A DNA stretch of 15,026 nucleotides. It comes from Oscillospiraceae bacterium (GTDB lineage Bacteria; Bacillota; Clostridia; Oscillospirales; Oscillospiraceae). The stretch is taken from NCBI GenBank assembly GCA_009785655.1, contig WQVW01000011.1, positions 1 through 15,026 on the forward strand, read 5' to 3'. This document shows, in pieces, positions 8,533 through 14,622 of this stretch. Every line of letters starts with the position of its first letter. Position 1 is the first letter of the stretch. Below the pieces are notes generated by a model. That model was not told the origin of the DNA, searched no databases, and was given only the letters and a program-made list of their open reading frames with translations. Both the position numbers and the translations under genes were made by a program.

Positions 8533-9357
8533 TCATACAATAATCGCCGGCATAACCGACACCATTAAATATATCGCCGGGGAGGCGAAAATCATGCTGT
8601 CAAACCTGTCCAGCATGCCGCCATGTCCGGGCAGAAGTTTGCCGTAATCTTTGATGTCATATTCCCGCTTCACAAGCGAAAACGCCAAATCTCCAAGCTC
8701 TGTGACAACGCCGCCGACAAGTCCGTATATCAAAAGTGCCCAGAAGTTGATATCGTATGGTGTATTAAAGTGCAGAATAACGCCATAAATCGCCATCGCT
8801 GCCATGCTGGCGACGATGCCGCCGACACAGCCTTCAACCGTCTTCTTAGGACTCACCAGTGGAAACGCGCGGCGTTTTCCGAAAAATACGCCGGTGAAAT
8901 AAGCCCCGCCATCAGTGATAAACGCGATAATAATCGGCAGCAGGACAAAAATACGGCCTTCCGGCAGTATTTTCAGGCTGATCAAGCTCGACAAAAAATA
9001 CGGTATGATCGCCCCGCCGAACAGCGTTGCCAGAATCTGCGCGAACGAAATCTGCCGCAGTGTCTTAAAAGTGATCACCGCTTCAACAAACACCACACAC
9101 ATCAGCAGCAGAATAGCCGCCCTAAACACGGTCTGTCCTATGTCGAAATACACACCGATTGGTATAATCGCCGCCGAAACGGCAGCGTATATGTCTATCC
9201 GCTTGTTTTCTTTCATCCCGATTGCGCTGACAAGTTCATATGCGGCTATCGCGCAAATGACGGCGACCACGCCGGTCAGGACATACGGCGGTGGAAAAAA
9301 CAGTACAACAAAAAGAATCGGCACAAACACAGCCGCAACTAGAATTCTTTCCTTCAC
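8533..9357 (-). CDS. cdsA: Phosphatidate cytidylyltransferase (CDP-diglyceride synthase)
   Basis: This membrane enzyme joins CTP and phosphatidate to give CDP-diacylglycerol, the precursor of all major phospholipids. The 274-residue product is very hydrophobic, with about seven or eight membrane helices. It carries the family signature near its C-terminus, KREYDIKDYGKLLPGHGG then MLDRFDS (230-254), whose aspartates bind the metal. It also has the upstream motif TDGGAYFTGVFFGKR (148-162) with SPKKTVEG (169-176). The start is GTG at 9357, sharing GTGA with the uppS stop. GGAGGTG lies seven bases upstream inside uppS, a strong ribosome site, so translation is probably coupled. Confidence 0.96.
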   Translation of the reverse strand: MKERILVAAVFVPILFVVLFFPPPYVLTGVVAVICAIAAYELVSAIGMKENKRIDIYAAVSAAIIPIGVYFDIGQTVFRAAILLLMCVVFVEAVITFKTLRQISFAQILATLFGGAIIPYFLSSLISLKILPEGRIFVLLPIIIAFITDGGAYFTGVFFGKRRAFPLVSPKKTVEGCVGGIVASMAAMAIYGVILHFNTPYDINFWALLIYGLVGGVVTELGDLAFSLVKREYDIKDYGKLLPGHGGMLDRFDSMIFASPAIYLMVSVMPAIIV

Positions 9358-10112
9358 TTGCCAACACCTCCATAACGCCGATCTCTCGCCTGAAATGACA
9401 TAATCGCGCGGTTGAGCTCTGCTTCATCAAAATCGGGCCATAGCACATCGGTAAAATACAATTCAGAATACGCCGACTGCCAGAGCAGAAAATTTGAAAT
9501 CCGCATCTCCCCGCTCGGTCTGATGATAAGATCCGGATCCGGCACGTGCGCAGAGTACATGTATTCAGAGAAAACTTCTTCAGTCAGTCGTTTAGGCTTA
9601 GGCAATGCGCTGTCTGACAAATCTTTCGTATAGCGTTCAACCGCACGCAAAATTTCATCGCGCCCACCGTAATTGACACAGATATTGACCTGCACCCCTT
9701 CGAACTTTTGTGACAGCACTTCTGTTTCTTCAATAAGCTTTCTCAATTTCGGCGACAGGACTGACACGTCTCCGAAAAACTTCATCTTTACTTTGTCTCG
9801 CTCCATTTTTTCGATTGCTTCGTGCAGATATTTTTCCAAAAGTGCCATGATCGTCCCAACTTCCTCTGCGGGACGCTTCCAATTCTCGGTAGAAAAGGCA
9901 TATACTGTGAGGTACTCTATCCCGATGTCCTTGCAATACGTCGCAATACGCCGGAACGTTTCCGCTCCGGCAGCATGACCCGCTTTTCTCGGCAGGGCAC
10001 GTTGTTTAGCCCATCGTCCGTTTCCGTCCATAATAATCGCAATATGGCGCGGGAGTTTATCGCGCTCCCACGCCTGTTTCTCTGGTCTGCTCTTTCTTAA
10101 AAGTCGAAACAT
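9354..10112 (-). CDS. uppS: Undecaprenyl diphosphate synthase (isoprenyl transferase)
   Basis: This enzyme adds eight isopentenyl units in cis to farnesyl diphosphate, making the C55 carrier for peptidoglycan and other wall polymers. The 252-residue sequence holds all family blocks: HIAIIMDGNGRWA with catalytic D29, KAGHAAGAE (43-51), AFSTENWKRP (72-81), VNYGGRDEI (146-154), and the C-terminal block DPDLIIRPSGE...RISNFLLWQSAYSEL (192-218). The family often has TGGE or SGEQ in that last block; here it is SGEM. The ATG at 10112 follows the frr stop by one base. It sits between frr and cdsA as in most Bacillota. Confidence 0.97.
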   Translation of the reverse strand: MFRLLRKSRPEKQAWERDKLPRHIAIIMDGNGRWAKQRALPRKAGHAAGAETFRRIATYCKDIGIEYLTVYAFSTENWKRPAEEVGTIMALLEKYLHEAIEKMERDKVKMKFFGDVSVLSPKLRKLIEETEVLSQKFEGVQVNICVNYGGRDEILRAVERYTKDLSDSALPKPKRLTEEVFSEYMYSAHVPDPDLIIRPSGEMRISNFLLWQSAYSELYFTDVLWPDFDEAELNRAIMSFQARDRRYGGVGK

Positions 10113-10113
10113 T

Positions 10114-10659
10114 TTACATCTCTTTTAATTCTTTTTCCTTCTTCTCACTGGCCTTGTCTATTTCTTTAATGAAATTATCCGTCAATTTCTGCAGATCTTT
10201 CTCAGTATTCGCCAAATCGTCTTCCGTCATGTCGCCGCTTTTCTTTTCAGCTTTGGCTTTTTCGACAGCGTCACGCCGGATGTTCCGTATGGCCACTTTT
10301 GAGTCTTCCGCGTATTTGCCGATCTGCTTTATCAGCTCTTTTCTCCGTTCTTCCGTGAGCTGTGGGAACGCAAGGCGTATCACTTTCCCGTCGTTCGCCG
10401 GGTTGATTCCCAGATCAGACGACATGATCGCTTTTTCCACCAACTGCAAGCTTGATACGTCCCACGGCTGAATCACAAGTGTCCTGGGATCCGGCGACGA
10501 CACTGTTGCGATCTGGTTAATTGGTGTTGGTGTCCCGTAATATTCAACCTTGATCTGGTCTAAGACAGCGGCGTTCGCCCTGCCGGCACGAATGGCGGAG
10601 AACTGTTCCTGCAGCACCTCTACCGTCTTGCTCATTTTTCTTTCAAATTCATCATACAT
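10114..10659 (-). CDS. frr: Ribosome recycling factor
   Basis: This factor acts with EF-G to split the ribosome after termination. The product has 181 residues (the family is about 185). It shows the typical start (YDEFERKMSKTVEVLQEQ), IRAGRANAAVLDQIKVEYYG (23-42), the beta domain VSSPDPRTLVIQPWD (53-67), LGINPANDGKVIRLAFPQLTEERR (73-96), and the conserved IRNIRRDA (114-121) on the long helix. The ATG at 10659 is chosen because GGAGGG lies eight bases upstream. A GTG at 10689 would put that site inside the gene. It lies 80 bases after pyrH and one base before uppS. Confidence 0.97.
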   Translation of the reverse strand: MYDEFERKMSKTVEVLQEQFSAIRAGRANAAVLDQIKVEYYGTPTPINQIATVSSPDPRTLVIQPWDVSSLQLVEKAIMSSDLGINPANDGKVIRLAFPQLTEERRKELIKQIGKYAEDSKVAIRNIRRDAVEKAKAEKKSGDMTEDDLANTEKDLQKLTDNFIKEIDKASEKKEKELKEM

Positions 10660-10739
10660 ACTAAAAACCCTCCAAACTATGTCAATCACAACACGATTGC
10701 CTAATAATCATTCATTACGACACATTGCATGCGTCCGCT

Positions 10740-11459
10740 TTACCCTACCCGAGTGCCGATTTTTTCGCCCATCACCGCACGCACTATGTTTTCGGGGTCA
10801 CTCAGCGCAAACAGGTCAACCGGGATATCATTATCCATAGACAGCGATGTCGCTGTCAGATCCATGACCAGCAGACGCTGGGCAAGCATATCATCGTACG
10901 ATATAGAGTCTAACTTTTTCGCTTCCGGATCAATTTTCGGATCTGCTGTGTACACGCCATCAATATTTTTGGCAAGCAATATCACCTCTGCGCCGATCTC
11001 TGCGGCCCTCAGCACGGCTGCTGTATCTGTCGAAAAATACGGGTTGCCTGTGCCACAGCCGAATATGACTACCCGCCCGGCTTTCAAGTGTCTGTCGGCC
11101 TTTAGCCTGATATATGGCTCTGCCACTGCCTTGATCTCAAGTGCTGTCTGCACACGAACCGGTACGTCCATTTGCTCCAGCATGTCTGCAATCGCCAGGC
11201 AATTCATCACCGTCGCCATCATGCCCATATGGTCGGCGCGGGTGCGTTCCATCTTGCCGCCGCCGTCTTTCACACCTCTCCAGAAATTGCCGCCGCCGAC
11301 GACTATTCCCATTTCGACACCAAGTTCAACGCATTTTTTTATGGCCCCGCATACGCTTCTGATCACCTCGAAATCCAGCCCAGTCTTTTTTTCTCCTGCA
11401 AGCGCTTCTCCGCTGATTTTAAGTAATACCCGCTTATACTTGGGTTTTATCTCTGGCAT
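10740..11459 (-). CDS. pyrH: UMP kinase
   Basis: This enzyme phosphorylates UMP to UDP in pyrimidine synthesis; the bacterial form belongs to the amino acid kinase family and is usually a GTP-regulated hexamer. The 239 residues include KRVLLKISGEALAG (9-22), GGGNFWRG (55-62), TRADHMGMMATVMN (73-86), GTGNPYFSTDTAA (136-148) and AKNIDGVY (163-170). The ATG at 11459 sits six bases after GGGGGTG and gives the normal family length. A TTG at 11555 would include the promoter -10 region. It is the first gene of the operon ending in polC. The usual upstream rpsB-tsf pair is absent here. Confidence 0.96.
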   Translation of the reverse strand: MPEIKPKYKRVLLKISGEALAGEKKTGLDFEVIRSVCGAIKKCVELGVEMGIVVGGGNFWRGVKDGGGKMERTRADHMGMMATVMNCLAIADMLEQMDVPVRVQTALEIKAVAEPYIRLKADRHLKAGRVVIFGCGTGNPYFSTDTAAVLRAAEIGAEVILLAKNIDGVYTADPKIDPEAKKLDSISYDDMLAQRLLVMDLTATSLSMDNDIPVDLFALSDPENIVRAVMGEKIGTRVG

Positions 11460-11534
11460 TTTCTCCACCCCCGGCATATCAATTTTTAAACCTCGTTCAC
11501 GCGTCTTTCCAAGGTCCATTTTTCCATCCCGACC

Positions 11535-11563
11535 AGTATAATACATTTTCATCAAAATTGGAA
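11535..11563 (-). promoter_or_regulatory. Probable promoter of the pyrH-polC operon
   Basis: On the minus strand TATACT (11540-11535, 5 of 6 to consensus) lies 17 bases downstream of TTCCAA (11563-11558, only 3 of 6). It is embedded in an AT-rich stretch after the terminator-like hairpin of the M23 gene. It would give a leader of about 70 bases before pyrH. No other convincing promoter was seen for the eight-gene operon. Confidence 0.5.
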
Positions 11564-11606
11564 TACTAAAATATGACTAAAACGAATATGCGCAACAAAT
11601 ATGTAA

Positions 11607-11625
11607 CGGCGCACCATGTGCGCCG
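11607..11625 (-). terminator. Hairpin after the M23 peptidase gene, likely terminator
   Basis: CGGCGCAC and GTGCGCCG form a perfect GC-rich 8-base stem with a 3-base loop, about 20 bases past the M23 stop. On the minus strand it is followed by a loose T-rich tail (TTACATATTTGTT). On the plus strand the tail is also T-rich (CATTGTCTTATTTT). It separates the M23 gene from the pyrH promoter. Confidence 0.55.
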
Positions 11626-11645
11626 CATTGTCTTATTTTCGATTA

Positions 11646-12437
11646 CTATCTGGTCGGCAAAAAGTTTTCCGGATTGATCGGTTCTCCGTTTAGCGTCATT
11701 TCAAGGTGCAAATGCGCCACTTCTCCGATCTCGCTCAACGCTGTGTCGCCGACCGCACCAATGACAGCACCCATCGTTACATTATCCCCGACAGACACAG
11801 CCGGCATCCTAGCCAGATTGGCGTATATGCTTTTTAAATTGCTTCCGTGATCAATCACAACCATGGTGCCCAGCATGTCGTCTTCAAACACATCCACGAC
11901 CACCCCGTCAGTGGCGGCCAGCACCCTGGTGCCGATGGCGGCAGCAATATCAATGCCAGGGTGCGCCCGCCAGACGCCCAGCGTCCTGTTGAAAACAGGC
12001 ATGTCGATTGAGAACGGTATTTCAATTCTACCCATCACCGGCCAAATAAACGTCATTTCCTCCACGGTTCGTTCTCTCTGCTCCGGCGGGGGCGGGGGCG
12101 GGGCTTCCGGAACTGGCGCGACTGTCGGTATAGCGGGCGGCGGGGGCAGCGTCGGCTCTGTTGGTTCCGGCCGCGGCTCCGGCACTCTCGGCGCGAATAC
12201 CTCCTCCGAAATTGTCGGGTGCTGTGGCCTTGGCGTCTCGTTTATCAGCGGCGGCTGTGTCGGCTGCGGATTTTCAACCGCCGCTGTCTGAACTGACCCG
12301 TTGGTCGCGCCGTTTGTGAATATCAGTATCCATGCGGATACCCCGATAATTGCAATGCAGGCAAAAAGCACCACATAAAAGCCCTTCCCCGCCAGAAAAT
12401 CGCCTGACTTGCGCGCGCCGCCATTTTCTTTCTTCAT
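11646..12437 (-). CDS. M23 (LytM) peptidase with N-terminal membrane anchor, SpoIIQ-like
   Basis: The 263-residue product has a short basic N-terminus, one membrane helix (about 19-40), a proline-rich spacer (about 57-119) and a LytM/M23 domain (about 130-258). The expected ligands are present: H159 and D163 in HPGID, and H242 and H244 in HLHLE, so the enzyme could be an active peptidoglycan endopeptidase. A single anchor, an external LytM domain and a candidate sigma-F promoter fit SpoIIQ, the forespore protein that pairs with SpoIIIAH during engulfment. In B. subtilis SpoIIQ the catalytic site is degenerate, while Clostridioides difficile keeps it. The start at 12437 has GGAGG nine bases upstream. 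A start at 12482 would put that site inside the gene. It could instead be an ordinary wall hydrolase; spoIID is not in the window. Confidence 0.88.
   Translation of the reverse strand: MKKENGGARKSGDFLAGKGFYVVLFACIAIIGVSAWILIFTNGATNGSVQTAAVENPQPTQPPLINETPRPQHPTISEEVFAPRVPEPRPEPTEPTLPPPPAIPTVAPVPEAPPPPPPEQRERTVEEMTFIWPVMGRIEIPFSIDMPVFNRTLGVWRAHPGIDIAAAIGTRVLAATDGVVVDVFEDDMLGTMVVIDHGSNLKSIYANLARMPAVSVGDNVTMGAVIGAVGDTALSEIGEVAHLHLEMTLNGEPINPENFLPTR
12085..12103 (+). other. G-rich tract over the proline-rich linker, possible G-quadruplex
   Basis: The plus strand has runs of G2, G5, G5 and G4 each parted by a single C. The tract follows from GCC and CCC proline and CCG-rich codons of the M23 linker on the other strand. 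It is on the template strand of that gene and could fold into a two-tier quadruplex, though it may only be a product of codon choice. Confidence 0.35.
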
Positions 12438-12494
12438 TGTCTCAAACCTCCTGCTTCTGCAAAAATAATGTGTACAAGGCAAAGCGTCTTCCGT

Positions 12495-12524
12495 TATTCT
12501 TGACGGCAGGAGGGATGTTTATAC
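12495..12524 (-). promoter_or_regulatory. Candidate sigma-F (forespore) promoter of the M23 gene
   Basis: On the minus strand GTATA (12524-12520) is followed after 15 bases by GTCAAGAATA (12504-12495). The B. subtilis sigma-F consensus is GYWTA, about 15-16 bases, then GGNRANAMTW. The -35 fits fully and the -10 fits in all positions but the second G. The start of transcription would lie about 50 bases before the ATG. This fits the known sigma-F control of spoIIQ. Confidence 0.5.
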
Positions 12525-12549
12525 CATATTCAGGAAGATTTTATTTTCC

Positions 12550-13626
12550 CTATTCAGCATGTTTGCTTAAATCTTCCACTATCGCGGCAAATCGTGGATC
12601 ATTACGCACCAAATCATATTTTGATTCACCTAAATGCTCCAGCATCCTATAGCAAAACGATTCCGGGTAATCCTTGCCGTAATCCGTCCGTTTAAACGGC
12701 AACCCGCTTAACAGCGCAGATGTGTGTACTGCCTCCTCCGGCTGATTATCGTACATTATGGAGTACGGCACTGCTTTTTCTAACATATCTAAGGCCATTT
12801 CTGTGTCGTCCTGCTCCAAGTATAACTCTGCTAGCCAGCGGCAACGCTCTGCCATATTAACAGCCGCGTGCCAATATTCTCTTCCTTCATAAACAAGCTC
12901 AAACAATGCTATACCCTTGTTGTAGATAGCAATTCTTTCCTCTGTTGACAGTGCTTCTTCATGGTCATGCAACCTGCGTATTTGCCAGTCAATAGCAAAT
13001 GTCAAATGCGCAATATTGTACCGTATTTCTTCCAACCGCTCACCGCCTTCCATGAAGTCGGCACGTATCAACGCACTATCCCATATGTATGGCAGTTGTT
13101 TTGCACTTTCTAACGCTCTCTCCCGCTGTCCGGATTCATAATATAGATAACATAGTGCCGACTGCGCCTTGTTACGTATGGCATTGTCCATACAGCGTAA
13201 TAAAATACGCTCACATATTTCAATTGCCTCTTTTGTATTATGTTCTTTTGCTTCCTCGTCCGCATAACTGAACGTCAGCGCATGCGCAAGCACGCTCCAC
13301 AGTTCATAACTGCCGGGATAACGCTGTAATGCGCCACGCAGCATGTTAATACGCTCCTCCACTCTACCGTCTGGAAACATGGCATCATTGGCTGCTAATA
13401 CTTTCTCTATTTCATCTTTGCAATGCATCTTATCCATTCCAAGCAGTGTGTCTACTGTCGTTTCAAAAAAATTCGCCAGCGCGGGCAAAAACGTTATATC
13501 CGGATATCCGTCACCACGCTCCCACTTTGATATTGCTTGAAATGACACACCAATGAAGTTTGCAAGCTCCTCCTGCGTCAGGTCGCATTCGCGGCGCATA
13601 CGGCGCAAATTTTCAGCTATGTGCAT
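12550..13626 (-). CDS. XRE-family regulator with TPR-like C-terminal region (long paralogue)
   Basis: The 358-residue protein begins with a Cro/C1-type helix-turn-helix (residues 1-65): LTQEELANFIGVSFQAISKWERG, then YPDITFLPALANFFETTVDTLLGMD. The rest (about 75-355) is alpha-helical with TPR-like repeats, for example AQSALCYLYYESGQRERALESAKQLP and AERCRWLAELYLEQDDTEMALDMLEKA. Such C-terminal parts bind peptides or proteins in RRNPP-type regulators; whether this one does is unknown. The ATG at 13626 has GGAGGG seven bases upstream. It shares its DNA-binding half and the first TPR unit with the gene at 13741-14367 but is 150 residues longer. It lies upstream of the M23 gene with no clear terminator between. 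Confidence 0.85.
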   Translation of the reverse strand: MHIAENLRRMRRECDLTQEELANFIGVSFQAISKWERGDGYPDITFLPALANFFETTVDTLLGMDKMHCKDEIEKVLAANDAMFPDGRVEERINMLRGALQRYPGSYELWSVLAHALTFSYADEEAKEHNTKEAIEICERILLRCMDNAIRNKAQSALCYLYYESGQRERALESAKQLPYIWDSALIRADFMEGGERLEEIRYNIAHLTFAIDWQIRRLHDHEEALSTEERIAIYNKGIALFELVYEGREYWHAAVNMAERCRWLAELYLEQDDTEMALDMLEKAVPYSIMYDNQPEEAVHTSALLSGLPFKRTDYGKDYPESFCYRMLEHLGESKYDLVRNDPRFAAIVEDLSKHAE

Positions 13627-13655
13627 ATAAAATCCCTCCTACAAAAATTGACCAG

Positions 13656-13672
13656 CTTGTAAACATTATAAG
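13656..13672 (-). promoter_or_regulatory. Promoter -10 and overlapping palindrome of the long XRE gene
   Basis: On the minus strand a perfect TATAAT (13670-13665) lies about 39 bases before the ATG. No good -35 is at the right distance. The -10 is inside an imperfect inverted repeat, CTTATAA-N3-TTACAAG (one mismatch), which is a plausible operator for an XRE regulator. Confidence 0.4.
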
Positions 13673-13740
13673 ATCAACTCCCGTTAAATGCACTAACCGC
13701 GTGTTTGAGAAAATTTCAACGTTCCATTGAGTCTTGGTCA

Positions 13741-14367
13741 TCACTCTCCAATAGCTATACACCTCAAATATGCATCTATTTCGTCCGTCTCCAGTTCTTT
13801 TTCAATCTGCCCTAGTATGGTTTCGCGGCTCTCACGGATATGCGGCAAATTCCGTGTTGTCGCTATTGCTTCATCCTTTTCACCAAGCTTCAGATAAATA
13901 AAGCACAAAGCAGCTCTGGCCGTGTGTCGAACCTTCTCTTCCGAATTGCCCGAAAGCACTGTCTCACACAGTGCCGCAGCTTGAGTCAGCCCGGTTTTAT
14001 CGCCACCTAACGCCAAGGCCATTGCTAAGTCCGACATAATCCCCTCATCATTAGGAAATATCTTCAGCGCATCAGAGTATGCCGCAATGGCAGCATCTGC
14101 ATTTCCGTTCCGTAAATGATTATGTCCCTCAGCAAATATTTCAGCTCTCGCTTGGACGTCATTGATTTTATCCATTCCGATAAGTTCATCCACACTGATT
14201 CTATAGAAATTCGCCAGCGCGGGTAATAGTGTGATATCAGGCAGTGTGTCGCCTCTTTCCCATTTGCTTACACTCTGTGCGGAAACGCCGAGGATTTCCG
14301 CTACTTCTTCCTGTGTCAATGCTTTTTCTTTGCGCAGAGCTTTCAGATTCTCAGCAATATACAACAT
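13741..14367 (-). CDS. XRE-family regulator with short TPR-like C-terminal region (short paralogue)
   Basis: The 208-residue product has the same design as its downstream neighbour. A helix-turn-helix spans residues 1-65 (LTQEEVAEILGVSAQSVSKWERG, LPDITLLPALANFYRISVDELIGMDKI). A TPR-like region follows (about 70-190), with DAAIAAYSDALKIFPND and AALCFIYLKLGEKDEAIATTRNLP. The latter aligns with ALCYLYYESGQRERALESAKQLP of the longer protein, so the two probably arose by tandem duplication with loss or gain of the C-terminal repeats. The ATG at 14367 lies seven bases after GGAGGT. It is preceded by a strong promoter with a palindrome over the -10, which suggests autoregulation. Its targets and any ligand are unknown. 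Confidence 0.85.
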   Translation of the reverse strand: MLYIAENLKALRKEKALTQEEVAEILGVSAQSVSKWERGDTLPDITLLPALANFYRISVDELIGMDKINDVQARAEIFAEGHNHLRNGNADAAIAAYSDALKIFPNDEGIMSDLAMALALGGDKTGLTQAAALCETVLSGNSEEKVRHTARAALCFIYLKLGEKDEAIATTRNLPHIRESRETILGQIEKELETDEIDAYLRCIAIGE

Positions 14368-14400
14368 TTTGCGTACCTCCAGAAAATATTAAGCGCGCTT

Positions 14401-14436
14401 TGCGTTCATTTTAAACGCATTCCTGCTATTTATCAA
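14401..14436 (-). promoter_or_regulatory. Promoter and likely operator of the short XRE gene
   Basis: On the minus strand TTGATA (14436-14431, 5 of 6) and TAAAAT (14413-14408, 5 of 6) are exactly 17 bases apart. A perfect inverted repeat, TGCGTT-N7-AACGCA (14401-14419), sits over the -10, so a bound dimer would block RNA polymerase. That is the usual layout for an autorepressing XRE protein. Confidence 0.65.
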
Positions 14437-14501
14437 TATCGCGTTAGGTGAGAAAAAATCAACCGCAAGGTGAATTGGTTGTTGTCTGTCAGTGAAAATA
14501 A

Positions 14502-14514
14502 TTGGCACAGCCAA
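14502..14514. promoter_or_regulatory. Palindrome upstream of the plus-strand gene's promoter
   Basis: A perfect inverted repeat, TTGGC-N3-GCCAA, ends 15 bases before the -35 of the rightward promoter. A looser one, CAACC-N12-GGTTG, lies at 14460-14481. Either could be a regulator site in the divergent region at 14368-14622, which otherwise holds the two promoters and no gene I can support. Confidence 0.3.
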
Positions 14515-14529
14515 ACATGCTACACGCTC

Positions 14530-14558
14530 TAGACAATTCAGCGGGCTTGTGTTATAAT
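14530..14558 (+). promoter_or_regulatory. Strong promoter of the MTHFR-like gene
   Basis: TAGACA (14530-14535, 5 of 6) and a perfect TATAAT (14553-14558) are 17 bases apart, and TGT directly before the -10 makes it an extended -10. Transcription should start near 14565, giving a leader of about 58 bases. I see no riboswitch fold in that leader. Confidence 0.75.
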
Positions 14559-14622
14559 CCTTTTGAATTTAAAGCGGTTTATACAAGTTGACACATAACA
14601 TACTAAGAGGGGGTAAATCGAT

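Noticed and set aside
8623..9342. Plus-strand open frame of 239 codons opposite cdsA
   Set aside because: It is antisense to a clear cdsA; the product is rich in His, Gln, Arg and Lys with no recognisable domain.
11460..11555. Upstream TTG for pyrH, adding 32 residues
   Set aside because: It would place the probable promoter -10 within the gene; the ATG at 11459 has a good ribosome site and gives normal UMP kinase length.
12438..12482. Upstream start for the M23 gene, adding 15 residues
   Set aside because: The GGAGG site nine bases before the ATG at 12437 would be coding, and the basic MKK start followed by a membrane helix fits a normal anchor.
14559..14622. Possible riboswitch in the leader of the MTHFR-like gene
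   Set aside because: The leader is only about 58 bases and shows no conserved core of THF, SAM or cobalamin riboswitches and no terminator stem.
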